A DNA stretch of 64,000 nucleotides from the NCBI GenBank assembly GCA_015680685.1, contig MNCI01006676.1, forward strand, positions 390,191 through 454,190, read 5' to 3'. Position 1 is the stretch's first letter, and every line of letters begins with the position of its first letter. This DNA is from Gnetum montanum. Taxonomy: Eukaryota; Streptophyta; Gnetopsida; Gnetales; Gnetaceae. Below are positions 33,268 to 45,723 of this stretch, one piece after another. Position numbers and translations under genes: made by a program. The notes beneath the pieces are model-generated. The model had not been told where the DNA came from. It saw nothing but the letters and a program-made list of their open reading frames with translations, and searched no databases.

Positions 33268-35900
33268 TGTTATACCCACTTTTTCAGTTCACTAGAGATC
33301 AAGACTAAGTGTGGTCTTGACAATCATTTGATGTAGATGTAAACCTCAGACTCCCCAAATACATCATCATGAGAAATATTTTTAGCTCCCATAGGTTTCT
33401 AGGAATCATTTGATTTTATAATTCAACTTATGGACTTCATCCTTGATAACCATGAAAAAACTCCAAAATCAAAATTTTTCCAACTGCTGGAGGTAATGCA
33501 AATTTTGAATTAATCTTCCTTTTATATCACAAGAAAAAACACCCCAAAACAACTTCATAAGATACATTTTCAGCTTTTCAATGTCTTTACTAACCATTTA
33601 AGATCATACCCTTGCATCTTGGCTTTAATTTTGGAAACTTTGGAACAGTTCAAAAAAATAACCAAAAAAATTCCTAAGTGCTAGTATCAATTTCAACACT
33701 AAAAAGACCACCTTCCATACCTCCAAACCTTATTGAAACTATAATTTAACATGTGTCTCAAGTCCCTAATTTCACATGTGTCTCAAGTCCCTAAGGTCTC
33801 GACAACTTATCAATAGTAGTTTCAAGATTTTGAAGTTCAGAAATTGGCTCTTTTTAATAGTTCTTTTAGAACCTAGAAAATTAATAATTTTTACCAAGTC
33901 AAGAACATCAACAAGTTCATGACTTATCTTAACATCTCTGAAACCATATCCAAGTAACTTTACACATCTTGGTTGTAGCCCTTCATAGGTGTCTCACAAC
34001 AACAAAAATCATCATTTTAGCTCATTCTGAGGTCAATTTTAACATCTTAGAAGTTAGAATTTTTAACCTAAAAATCACTAAATTTTTTTGTAACTTCCTA
34101 GCTAATATTAACATTGATGCTAGCATCAATGTTAGAATCAACACTATCAAACTCTAAATCATCTTTCAAATCAACACTTCATAACATTCACAAATATTTT
34201 GGGGTCCTTGACTTCATCTCAGCAACCTTTGACATTAGTTTGAAGGTCAAATGGAGCCTCAAAATCCTAAAAATCCAACTTAGGAAAAATGGCCAAGAAT
34301 ATTAGTTAGTATGGATTATGTTTATGATAATTCTAGCATCAACATTAGCATTATCATTCTTGCAATATTTTATCATTAACCTTCATGATCAACATTTTGA
34401 CTCATTTCTAGGCCTCTTGAGTCCCTTAGCGTCATCTCAACAACATTATGGATCTTTTTGATGCTAATTCAAATGTCTTGAAGATTTAGAATTATGACTT
34501 AAAAAGTTTTAAAATTTTTCTAAGTGTCATGGTTGATGTTGACACTAACATCAATGTTAGCATCAACATCAACACTATCAGTGCATACATCATGACATCA
34601 TCAAACATCAAGGTCAGCATTTGGTTATGTCTCTTGGTTTTGCAAACTCCTTAACATAATTTCAACATGCATAAACATTAATTGGAGCATCAAATAGGGT
34701 CTTGAAGGCCTATAACTAGCACTTGGGCAAAATTATAAAAATTTATCTAAGTATTGGTGAGGCTAATGCTGACATCAGCATCATCTATATGCACAGTCAA
34801 AAGGTCAAACTTGCTATTTTTGGATTTAATAGAAACTTTGGGTGTGCTACACTTAACTTCAATTTAAATTTTAGTAAGCCTAAGTTGAAATCATCAACTT
34901 TAGGCCAATAAATATGAGCTCAAATACAAATTTAGGGGCCATTTTCCTAAGACTTGAGAGCACTTGTCAAATTTCAAGTGCTCAAGGGCATGAGTAGTTA
35001 CCATCGTCATAGCACATGTGTACTCCATGAATACCTTTTGCATCTTCAGCATCGCTTCCAAAGATAGAGTTATTAGGTTTCTACAACACATTCTAAATCA
35101 TGCCTTAGCCAAAATAGCCCCATTTTGTCTTGAAATTGATGCTAAATCACACCTAAATATTTTTAGTTCATATCCTAATCCTCCAGAGGTTTAATTCTAC
35201 TTTCCAAATCTATATTTTGCTCCCTATTTGAGCTCTTATTATCAATTTTAGTTCACTTGCATTTTTCATCTATCACTTATAGTTTTGACCCTCCATAGAA
35301 GGTGAACTCTTTGGTACTTATTAATAAAGAATTTCATATTTTGGGAAAGAATATAGATCCTTTCTCCCATATCATAATCTTAATATTTTAATATTTCCTG
35401 TTATTTTATTTATATTGTATGCTTAGTTTTTATTTTACTGCTGATAATCTATTTCATACTTATTTTATTTTTTAGTAGTTTATACATAGTCATTTTTTCA
35501 ATGATTTACAATTGTCATTTTTAGCATTAAAACCTTACTTTTTCATTGTTCCCTTACTATTCCTAGTCCATATATGATAAGCTAATTTTTCATTTAATTA
35601 TAGGTTTTGTATCCCTTTATTTCATAATCATTGATATATCAAGAGTTCCAATGATTCGAAGACCATTTACGGCTGCACGCTAAGTATTTTGATATTTAGT
35701 TCATGGAGGTACCCTTGTATGAGTGCAAAGAACATTTCTAAAGGAATGTTTTTGGTGCTAAAAGAAGGACCAATAGGGCTTCTAGTGTCTCAAACTTATT
35801 TCCTAGCAGCCTATAAGTCCTTTCAAGTACTTAGAATTTCTCTTACTTTAGTTATTTTTACTTAGTTTTATTTTTCCCTTTTGTACTTAATCCTTGATTT
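33268..35900 (+). repeat. TAT-II 5' LTR (LTR B)
   Basis: It starts TGTTATACCC and aligns with LTR A up to about 35735. The true right end and primer site were not found. It has the same subunit make-up, with palindromes: a perfect 26-bp one at 34109-34134 and a near-perfect 42-bp one at 34532-34573 (two mismatched pairs). Confidence 0.75.
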
Positions 35901-37213
35901 TTCTCTAAGTGTGCATAGGGGATTCTCTTTAACACCATGATAGTGCAAGGATCTAACTCCTCCTAGAGCTCTTAAGTCTATAGGTTGATGAACATGTGGA
36001 AAGCCCAGACAATTACAACACCCACATTTGTAAAGGATTACAAGATCACATGTACCAAACATGAGCTCAACATCAATCTTTCTAAAGTTAAATTATAAAG
36101 GATTACTACATATAGGACTTCTAATAGCTTGGAACCTTTCCTACAAAATCCAAGTCAACCTATAAAGCTAAATGCAAATGAACAAGTAGCACTTGTAGAA
36201 TTTCTACTCATTCAAGATGAGATTTAGGTAATGGCTAAACCTAAATTACAACACAGGAAGGTTTTGGTGGATTATCTCATTGGAAATTTCAATGTTAATT
36301 TCAGCTAGAGATATCAATTCCTAGATCATCACAGTGAAGCAAGTAATGGTTTTAGCATTCATGATGAACAGAATGAGAATCCTAATATTTTATTACCCAT
36401 AGATCTTTACCATGAATCTATTATACCACCACATAGCCCAATCCTATAACATGTTAACCTTATTAGTTCTAATAATCCATTTTCCACACATTTTCCTAAA
36501 ACTATTGGTCCTTTTGCATCCATTACCACTACTCCACCTATTATTGTTGCCCTTATAGTCACTTGGCCACCTAGATACAACCTTTTTCCAAATACTAGTA
36601 CTATTAATCCATCATCTCTAGCATAAATTCAAAACTTCAATTCACCACTGAATCCATCCATCCATTGTCCTAGGTACCTCAAACCTAACAACCTCAAGTG
36701 TCATTATTGTTTCTTCCATCTACACATCATGTGCCTTAATATAATGTACCACAACTTATTTCCATGTCTACCATTGTATCACCATAACCCATGTTACCTA
36801 TTCATAACCCCATCTTGGACAATCCTACTTTTTCATCAATTCCTGGATTTCCACCTAAACTGATGCTTTTATTACAAGATTTATTATCTAGGCTTTAATT
36901 CAATGAGAATCAAATAAGAAAATCCATAGTGCTACATGGGGCCAACCCTACAATCTCCATTGTCCATATCCTTTTTAATTCCATTAGCTCCTTAATTCCT
37001 CTTGCTCAACTTTTCAAAGGAGTCTCATTGCTAAATTTTACAAGGTACAATGGGAAATATGATCCCACAAATCATGTTATCACCTTCTATAATGAATGCA
37101 TGATCTTCCCCAACTATCCTTGTACTATTTTATGTAGTTTTTCTAAATCCTTAATAGAAAAAGTACTTGAATGGTATAGGGCCTTACCTCATGGATCCAT
37201 TACCTTACTAGAG
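35901..37213 (+). pseudogene. TAT-II leader and gag N-terminal half
   Basis: From about 36230 a Pro/Ser/Thr/Asn-rich frame with several stops can be followed (NPNILLPIDLYHES). The capsid core starts at 36929: LLNFTRYNGKYDPTNHVITF, then VLEWYRALPHGSITLLE, which fits the retrotransposon gag family. Coding stops at 37213 where ATH-3 begins. The last 316 bases are repeated after ATH-3, where gag continues. Confidence 0.72.
36898..37213 (+). repeat. 316-bp flank copy, left of ATH-3
   Basis: TCAATGAGAATC...TTACTAGAG. It is repeated at 46559-46873 with about 13 differences by eye. It ends exactly at the ATH-3 5' LTR, while the other copy starts exactly at the end of the 3' LTR. Confidence 0.9.
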
Positions 37214-38033
37214 TGATGAGCCGCAATATTGGGGCCGCAATATTGCGTACGTGATATTAGAGCCTTCTAAGTGATATTGGGGCCTATCTTGTCACCTATA
37301 AATAAGAGGCAGGCACACTTGTTTTGGCAATAGTTGGTTAATTAGTCTTAATCCCTTACCTGAACTCTTGCCTTTTTCCCTTCTCAGAGTTAGAATTATT
37401 TCTAAGTGCCGACAGTAGGAGTCATAAAGCGAACGGATCTTTATTCAAGCATTGTGTACCTAAGAACACCCTGTGGCTGGAAATAAAAACAAACTTTGTG
37501 ATAGACCTTGCAATATTTAGAATTTCTTATTTAATGTTATTTATAGTTATTTAATGTTTTCCTTAGTTAATTAATGTTCTCTCTCTCTCCTTGTTAACTC
37601 CCCCCAAGTAAGCACACTCAGTACAACCACTTCAAGCATGCATGGAACACTTAGTAACCCAATAACGATTAGCATTTGGTAATCCCAGTAGTGTTTCACT
37701 GGTTCAGGATGTGGATAGCAAGTGGGAATGGATACTAGCGTTACAACTAGTTAGAGCATAGTCGATTATTTAAATTAAATTAGTTACTTAATTAGTTCAC
37801 TTCTCCCTTTGTAGCACTAGGACATAAAACATAAAAACATATAAAAATCATATACCTCAAATTTACTTAACCATACAATCGTGCTATACGAGTAAGCTTG
37901 GGAAGACAACAATTAACCAACCCATCTGGGTTCTATAAAGATGGATAAGCACTTAGTCCTTGAAATTTGACTGGGTCGTGCATATATGCTCATATTCGTT
38001 TGGTTGAGTGTAGGGATACCTTGTCGCTCATCA
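37214..38033 (+). repeat. ATH-3 5' LTR
   Basis: Bounds TGATGAGCCGCAATATTG and CTTGTCGCTCATCA. TATA (CCTATAAATAAGAGG) at 37295-37309; AATAAAAAC poly(A) area near 37480. U3 is about 80 bp with AATATTGCGTACGTGATATT near 37243. Confidence 0.9.
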
Positions 38034-38034
38034 T

Positions 38035-38053
38035 TAGCACCATTGCCAAGGAC
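38035..38053 (+). promoter_or_regulatory. ATH-3 primer binding site (tRNA-Asp type)
   Basis: TAGCACCATTGCCAAGGAC, one base after the LTR; four or so transitions from the tRNA-Asp complement. Confidence 0.8.
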
Positions 38054-38171
38054 TTTGTTGATTGTGTGCTAGCTAGAAATTAGGAAATCTTCACATCATT
38101 GGAATGAACCCTTAGGGTTGGTTCTCTTATAATTAGTAAAATGAAAAGTATTACACACTGAATAGACAATT

Positions 38172-40080
38172 ATGTCTTCTTCTTCTTACAAGAGTGTTTC
38201 ACCGCCTAGGTCCAACACAGGGAATAATCGGAGATGTAGTACACATGATAATCCACCAGTCCCTCAACAGTTTCACATGGTATATGTTCATCCTGATGAG
38301 TATATACCAAACTTTACCTTTATCCTCCACCAGGACGAACAATTATATTAGTGTGATTTAGAAGGTAACATAGTGTTCCCTACCGATCGCTTAGCCCCGA
38401 GCATGCTTCTTCGTGATCTCACACGAATTGGTATGCAACACTTACAGGTAGAGTATGTTGTGCATGATCATGACTCGAGAGAGTATCAACCCACAAAGGC
38501 ACAATGTCAACAGGATCTGCAACAAGAGAGACATCATGAATCTATGAAGGGGAAGTTGTCTCAGAATGTCCCGTATATCATAAGTGAAAATGAGGGTGGT
38601 AAACCTACCTTAGGAAGTCTCCCACATAATGATGTTCCTCCCATTGACTTTGGTTAAGGGGTTGTGTACCAAAATCTTCACTCAACTATCCATAACCTAA
38701 ATTCTGGTACCGACAAATACAAAAGGTCTAAAAAAGGAACATGAATACATGACAAAGATGGACATTCCATTCGTAACCATGATCGAGCCCATGACCACTA
38801 AAGAGAAGGAAGCAGGCACCATCATGATGAAGGTCCTCCTTCTTCTTCATCTTCATCATCTTCTTCATCCTCTCCTTCAGGATTTGGATGTAGTCACAAG
38901 GAAAAAGGCCCTAAGGATAATGGTAAGTGAAACAAGAATCATAGACAAAGCAACCAAGAAAGGGGATGAGGGCATTCTAGAGAGACTCATCATGAGAGAA
39001 GGGAGAGTAGGGAACAACATAGGCATCATAGATGCCATAGACTATACAATCATGATGAACCCCTACTCGCTACCCAAAATATGCTAGATATAACTAAGGC
39101 TGTTAGAATCCCAACAAGGTACCAAAAAGATAGTAGGATCAAAAGATTGGACATGAACAATATCCCAAAATTTGAAGGGGGCTACAATGCTAATCCTCAA
39201 AATCACTTACAAGCATTTCACAATGCATGTGCCTTGCAAACATAGAAAATGAGTGGCAAAAACTCAAGTTGTTTCCACAAACTCTGATCAAGGAATTGGA
39301 AAGCTAGTACTTGTCCGTAGAACCAAAATCCATTCGCCAATGGAGTACCATGTTAGAACTGTTCAACGATAAGTATTAGACATACTCACGAGTGTCCAAC
39401 CTACGAAAGAAAATCCAAGGATGGAAATAAGAAGAACATGAACCCTTAGATGCTACCATGGGCTAATAATATGCACTATTACATCATTACCTAAGTCATG
39501 GTTACTCACAAAGGGAACAACTATGCCATCTCGTAGATGGGCTTAGGCACGAAACGTGAAGAACCCTTGGGACTTATGCCCAAGGAAGGCTATTTGAGCT
39601 TAGGGTCCATCAAGTACAAGGATTTTTGGAGCAAGTTGCTAAAGAAGAAGGTGAGTTAGGGAAAAGAGAGAGTGTGGAAGAATATAAAAGAGATCCTTCC
39701 CTCTAAAAGAACGAAGTTAGATTTTGTAAGGATGAAGAAGAGTCACCACTTGAAGAGATGGTGAATAGGAAAACTTTGCCCATTCAAAAACTTGCATTGG
39801 AAGTATCAGTAAAGGTGGACCAAATGTGGGACTCCCTAGATAATAGATTTCAAATAGTTCTAAAAATAGTAGAAGAGTTTAGAGAGGAAGGTAGTGATTG
39901 AGAAAGGAGAAAAAAGAAAGAAGTTGAATATGCATGTAACAAAGGTAAGGGCAAAGTTGCCATCATCAAAGAGGTTGTGAATTTAGATACAAATAATGAC
40001 GGTGGATGTGAGATATGCTAATATGACCATCCTAATGGATGTTGCCCTGTAATCTCACATCTACAGAAGTTTGGGTTGTA
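38172..40080 (+). pseudogene. ATH-3 gag
   Basis: Start chosen at the ATG at 38172 (MSSSSYKSVSPPRSNTGN), as in ATH-1. A stop at 38347-38349 interrupts an otherwise good frame (YIPNFTFILHQDEQLY, later RIGMQHLQVEYVVHDHDSRE). A basic, repetitive middle lies at 38700-39090. The capsid core is at 39140-39400 (KFEGGYNANPQNHLQAFHNA). A Glu/Lys-rich helical part follows, and the knuckle C-E-I-C-x-Y-D-H-P-N-G-C-C is at 40011-40050 (CX2CX3HX4C with one stop inside). Gag would build the particle and bind RNA. Confidence 0.82.
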
Positions 40081-41488
40081 TGCACTTAACCCACAATTAA
40101 ACAGAAGGCAAACACCCTGAAGATTATCTTATCCCCAAGGTAACCCAAGGTAGTTCCACCAACCCTTGATGTATTATCCAAGTGGAACTCTACCACAACC
40201 AAATGAGTAGTATCAACAATGGTAGCACCCACAATCATGGGGAATGCCACCACCACATCAACAGTATCCTTACCGTTAATCCAACCCGTATGGATACTAC
40301 GTGCAGCAGCCAATCTCTCCACGTGACTCTCCTAGTCACGTTGCTCCCCAACCTCACTACCAAACCCATGAGTATTACATAACTCCTTCTTGTAGGGTAG
40401 ATGCTCCACAAACATACTATCCTTCTCATCCAGCTACATCTCTTCCACCCTTAAGTCCATTACCACCTGCTCCAACCATGCAAGGTGAGCTCCCTACCCA
40501 GCCACAGCAACATAATGCTACAAGGGTTGTTAATTCTCATCCTACTATTGGTTCAAACAATTGCACAAATAAGAGACCTTTCTTTAGAACCAATAGTCCA
40601 ACCAAGTCCTTAAAATTACAAGCGGCTAATTGTCCAAATGCCTCACCAACATTCGAAACTTCGAAACTCCCTTCAAACCAAAGGCCACATTCAATGCACA
40701 TAGTCATGTTAACGCATGCCATTACTAATTGGATTAAGGCTATCCATCTTCCTAAGAAATTCTCCAATCCTGGGAGTCCTCTTATATATTTACAAATTGC
40801 TAAGAATGAGCCGTGCAAAGCTCTTTTTGATTCAGGTTCTGGTGTCAACTTAATCTCTCAAGAAATGTACAAAGCCTGGAACTTGCCTCCACTAAAAAAA
40901 AGTAACATTCGTTTAGAGCTAGTTGACCAGTCCATCACTATCCCATTAGGACTAGTGGAGGACATTGTTACCACTATTTGTGGATGGTCGTATCCAACCG
41001 ACTTCCTAGTGATTCAAGTTAACAACTGTAAGGGAAACTTCCCTATCATAATGGAAAGAGCATGGCTAAGCACAATTGATGCATGCCTAGGAATATGTGA
41101 TCTTTCCCTAGAAATATCAAAGGAAAATATGTTTGGAAAGATCAAGAAGAAGAAAGTTTCATGCATCACATACAATGACACAGGGTGTAGTTGCGTGTAG
41201 AAGTCCTGGTTTGTACAACATTTAACATTGTCTGCATGCAACCAATGTGCACAAGTAACTAACATACAAAGGTTCTTGTATGCGATAGCCATAAGACAGG
41301 AAGGCACCCAATGGCTAACAACTGACCAAGAGAGCAACTCAACTATATGCATGGAATCAATTGAGGGTTTGACTTGTGCTTACATTGATAGCATAGACAC
41401 ATTAGAGCAAGTCCATCACCAACTTCCAAGTCTCAACATTAAAAAAATCAATTGGGGGAAGCTGGAAATCCCTAACAACTTTAAGTAA
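40081..41488 (+). pseudogene. ATH-3 linker and aspartic protease
   Basis: A frame open from 40301 to 41200 starts with a Pro/Gln/Ser-rich linker (YYPSHPATSLPPLSPLPPAP). It then gives a retropepsin-like protease with an intact D-S-G triplet (ALFDSGSGVNLISQEMYKAW near 40826-40885) and the second conserved strand (FPIIMERAWLSTIDACLGI). This is the longest open frame in the window and the only Athila-type protease here with its catalytic Asp. A stop at 41198 precedes a linker that ends NWGKLEIPNNFK before RT. Confidence 0.85.
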
Positions 41489-42600
41489 GAGCCCTTGGAG
41501 TTAAAACTGTTGCCCACCGGTATGGAGTACACATTTCTCAAAAATGAAAAATCGATAATTATTAATGCTAAGCTTGCTCCTCAACAAAAAGAGAGACTTC
41601 TGAAAATGATGAAGAAATGGTCAAAAGCCTTCACTTGGTCATATCTCAAATTAACTGGAATAGACCCTAGGATATGCCAACATAGGATTTACACTGACCC
41701 CTCCATGAAGCCTCGATGACAACCGCAGAGGCGATTGAACCAAAGCTAAAGCAAGTGGTTAAAGAAGAAATTGAACAACTTCTAAAAGTTGGGTTCATCT
41801 ACCCCATTGCTGATAGTGAATGGGTTAGTCCATTAGTTATTGTATCTAAAAATGGAGGTAAATGGAGGGTGTGTATAGACTTTAGGCTACTAAACATGGA
41901 AACATTCAAAGACCACTTTCCATTGTCATTTGTCAACTAGGTCTTAGACACCATTGCAAGGCATCACTACTATAGTTTTCTGGATGGATAAAGTGGATAC
42001 AACCAAATCCAAATAACACCAAAAGACCAAACCAATACCACATTCACAAGCCCTTGGAGGACATTTGCATACAAACAAATGTCGTTTGGCTTGTGCAATG
42101 CTCCTGCAACATTTCAACGTTTGGTTCTAAGTATATTCCAGTAGCAAATAGAAAATGGTGTGGAGGTCTTCATGGACGACTTCTCCACCTATGGAGTGAA
42201 CTTTGATCAAGCCTTGGACTGATTAGAGCAAGTGCTAAAGTGGTGTGTTAAAACCAATTTAAGGCTCAACTGGCAAGAAAGCCTTAAAATGGTCCAAGAA
42301 GGTGTAGTATTAGGGCATAATATTTCACAAACAGGGATAGAGGTAGACCCCAAAAAGATTAAAGTCATCCAAGGAATCACGTGCCAACCTAAAACTATAA
42401 AAGACATCCAATCATTCCTTGGACACATGGGCAATTATAAAAGATTCATAAAGAACTTTTCAAGGGTTGCAAAACCATTGGTTGAACTAACAAAAAAGGA
42501 CATACCTTTTAAATGGACTAGAGAATGTGAGTTACCTTTTCAAACTTTAAAATAGAAGCTTGTAGAAACACCTATTCTACAAGCTACTGACTAGTCCAGA
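41489..42600 (+). pseudogene. ATH-3 reverse transcriptase
   Basis: The pre-finger part (LLPTGMEYTFLKNEKSIIIN) is followed by EEIEQLLKVGFIYPIADSEW and WVSPLVIVSKNGGKWRVCIDFRLLN (41818-41900). YSFLDG (41967; catalytic Asp), YKQMSFGLCNAPATFQRL (about 42070-42125) and VFMDDFSTYG (42166) come next, with the thumb (SFLGHMGNYKRFIKNFSRVA). The order and spacing fit Athila-lineage RTs. Stops at 41717, 41938, about 41988, 42143 and 42221 break the frame. This enzyme would copy element RNA into cDNA. Confidence 0.87.
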
Positions 42601-43010
42601 CCATTCCACATCATGACTGATGCATCCAACTATGCTTTAGGAGCTGTACTTACACAATTAGATGACCAAAAACGTCCTTATTACATCCACTATGCAAGTA
42701 GGAGTATTGTTGGTGCACAACTCCACTACACCACAATAGAAAAGGAATTAATGGTTGTGGTGTTTGCACTAGATAAGTTCAAGCACTATGTATTGAGCAA
42801 TAAGGTATTTGTACACATAGATCATAGTGCAATTTGGTTCCTACTAAATAAACCAATGGTGAGCCCTCGCATCATACAATGACTTGTAATCTTACAAGAG
42901 TCCGATCTTATGATGATAGATCGTAAAGGCACCAAGAATGTTGTTGTTGATCATTTATCTCGGTTAAGATGAGACAATAAAGAGGATGAACATCCACTTT
43001 CTAATCGCTT
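42601..43010 (+). pseudogene. ATH-3 RNase H
   Basis: Opens with HIMTDASNYALGAVLTQ (catalytic Asp). TTIEKELMVVVFALDKFKHY carries the catalytic Glu, and VFVHIDHSAIWFLLNKP the next Asp. The tail gives RKGTKNVVVDHLSRL near 42930-42970, the usual end in this lineage. One main open stretch covers 42613-42882. Confidence 0.85.
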
Positions 43011-43970
43011 TCCTGATGAATACCTCTTTGCAGATGTAGTAAATAATCAATTAACCATGAAAATAAATTGGTATAGTAGCATTCTTACCTATCTCCTTAC
43101 ACAAGAAACACCACAAAAGTTGGACACTAAAAAGAAACAGCAGTTTCTTCACCGAGCCAAGTACTTTACGGAAATCAATAGAAACTTTATAAAGTATGTC
43201 CCGATGGCTTGGTTTAATGGTGTGTTCCCAATATAGATCAATTAAGAGTTCTTCATGACACACACGAAGGCCCTTGTGGGGGTCATTACACTGGGAGATG
43301 AACAACCATTAAAATCTTGCTTGCAAGATATTATTGACCTACATTGTTCTAGGATGCTCATAATTTCATCCAATCTTGTGAGCACTGCCAACATGATGGG
43401 GGAATGACTGCTAGGATGGAGGGTCCACAACAATGGATTCAACCTTTAGAACCCTTCAACATATGGGGAATTGATTTTATGGGGGCCTATGATACCAATG
43501 TCTAATGGAAAAGCCTACATTGTTGTTTCCGTTGACTATTTCACAAAATGGGTAGAAGCAGCCGTTGTTACAAATTGAACATCATTGACCGCTACACAAT
43601 TTGTTCAACAACAAATCATTAATAGGTTTGGCATGCCTCGTGCACTTATTTCTGACAATGGCACACATTTTACAGGTGCAACTTTTCAAAAATTGATGCA
43701 ATGCTTAGGAGTTGAACACAAACTAACTACACCATACAACCCTCAATTGAACAGTCAGGCTGAAGTAACCAATAGGGAGATTACAAAAATATTGATGAGA
43801 ACCATTAGCAAATATAGGCAAGACTAGAACACCAAACTGAATGATGCTCTTTGGGCATATTGCTCCACATGGAAAACCCTATAGGCTACTCTCCCTATGA
43901 GTTAGTGTACGGAAAACTCCCAACACTTCCTATTCAAGCAAAACTTCATACACTATCCACAGCATGTAAC
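43011..43970 (+). pseudogene. ATH-3 integrase, C-terminus deleted
   Basis: The zinc domain is visible in two frames (HEGPCGGHYTG near 43263; SCEHCQHDGG near 43377). The core gives VDYFTKWVEAA (about 43530-43560; first Asp), FGMPRALISDNGTHFTGATF (43630-43690; second Asp) and QAEVTNREITKIL (about 43756-43795; Glu). The DDE triad is thus complete. At about 43965 the frame jumps into the 3' non-coding block. Relative to ATH-H (9500-9705 plus 18232-18830), the C-terminal domain and about 0.6 kb of non-coding DNA are missing. Confidence 0.85.
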
Positions 43971-45712
43971 AAAAACAGGTAATGAGTCCATGTTGTCCAT
44001 TCATCCATTCAACACTATGATCTCTTTTGTCCTTGGAACTATACTATCCCTTTTTCTATATAAACTTATTAATGAATTGGTGACTTGGTATTCTTCAAAC
44101 CAAGAAAGGTTCTATGGTTGAAAAGGGTGTGACTTTAAGGGGATTCGACACATTTGTGTTGACTATTCTCTTGGGTACTTGGATGCTTTTCATGAGTCTT
44201 ATGCCATTCTGCTATTGACCAATTATCAGGAATTTGAATGAATCTAAATAATTCTTTTCATGGTATGGTTCTCACATTAAAAAAAACTATTGCGAATTCA
44301 AAGCACACCCCTTAGAAATAATAAAGAAACATGGGCTACAAGCACTAGTTATGGCACTGGAAAGACATGTTACCCATGCCTAAAGGTTCCCTCTACCTAA
44401 AGCCCTTTCTTGCTTCTTGCTTTCCTATCTTTCTCTCCTTGGAATGGTGGTGAATCGATGGACACACATTCTTGTTACTTCATGAGGATGGGTTGGTCAA
44501 ATGTGTTGATGCGAGGTCACTGTATGTGGTTGCTAAGTCCAAAATTGGGATGAATTTTATTCAGTTACCTTAACCACATGATACACAAGGCACTTTATGC
44601 AACCTTGCTCTTGGGATTCCATTCCATTTTCTCCTCTCCTTCCATATTTCTTCCCGTATTCCACCTCATTATCGATTTTATGATTAGTCTACATCTTGGT
44701 TGACGCATTGTTAGTCTTTGGTAAATTCGTGTGGGTAAGCTCTTAACCTTTGTTTCCATATGTCATTCCAAGAGCCTATGGACTCTTTGGTTTGTGGGTC
44801 TTTCAGGGCATAAAAAGCATGAGCCTACTTTGGGGAGGACCCACTAGCATTCCTTTTTGGTACAATTATTAAGTTCTTTCCATTAAACATTCTTTGCAAT
44901 CAACCATTTCTTGTCTCATCCCCATCCATGACATCCATTTTATTGGCTTCACCATTATTATTTTCCTTATCTTCATTATTACTTTAGTTTTTCCACCCTA
45001 TTGCTACCAGAGATTCGCTCTCAGTCATGTAGGCCCTATCACAAATTTTCCCATTCAATCACCTATCTCACCCCTACNTACCTTCATTATTACTTTAGTT
45101 TTTCCACCCTATTGCTACCAGAGATTCGCTCTCAGTTATGCAGGCCCTATCACAAATTTCCCCATTCAATCACCTATCTCACCCCTACACCTTGGGTAGT
45201 TATTAGTTAAAAACTTCTAACCCAGTATCTGCCATACTGACAACCCAACCAATGTGCTTATATCAAGGCAAGGTATCAACTGCATTGTGGCTTATCTATC
45301 CTTGCTAATTTGTGACTGTGTTGTGTGTGTAGATGGCAAGTACACAAACAATGGACTGGGATAGGAGGAAGCACTCGGGTTGGACTAGAGCTGGAGCATT
45401 TACACAAGGAAAAAGTTTGGTCATGTGGCTATGGATGAACAACAGAGCATACATTTTTGACATCAACAGTAATTCACCTCATTTTCTTTTCTCTCTCTCT
45501 TTCTCTTCAAGCTATTGGATGAGGCTCTAGATCTCATTTGTGTATAGTGTTCACCACAAAGGGCGTGAACACCAATGTTGTAATATGTTTGTCAATCCGT
45601 TCACCGGGCACTTTGAGTTTGTTATTCCTTGTCACTGTTAGTTTTCATTTAGTCAATAATCCCATACCTTCCCAATATTTTGTAAGGAACTTGAGGATTA
45701 GTTTTCATTCAG
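43971..45712 (+). other. ATH-3 3' non-coding block
   Basis: Non-coding; related to 18831-20458 of ATH-H, with the shared AAAGACATGTTACCCATGCC at 44362-44381. Two near-identical 109-bp copies flank an N at 45078. A short Met frame at 45333-45530 has no family resemblance I can support. Confidence 0.65.
44969..45188 (+). repeat. 109-bp direct repeat around an N
   Basis: CCTTCATTATTACTTTAGTT begins at about 44969 and again at 45080; the copies differ at about four bases and meet at the N (45078). This could be a real tandem copy or two overlapping contig ends joined unmerged. Confidence 0.85.
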
Positions 45713-45723
45713 TCATGGGGGTA
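45713..45723 (+). promoter_or_regulatory. ATH-3 polypurine tract
   Basis: TCATGGGGGTA just before the 3' LTR, identical to the tract in ATH-1, ATH-2 and ATH-H. Confidence 0.83.

Noticed and set aside
40301-41200. 299-aa open frame as a possible host gene
   Set aside because: It contains the D-S-G protease region and linker of ATH-3, between gag and RT of the same element.
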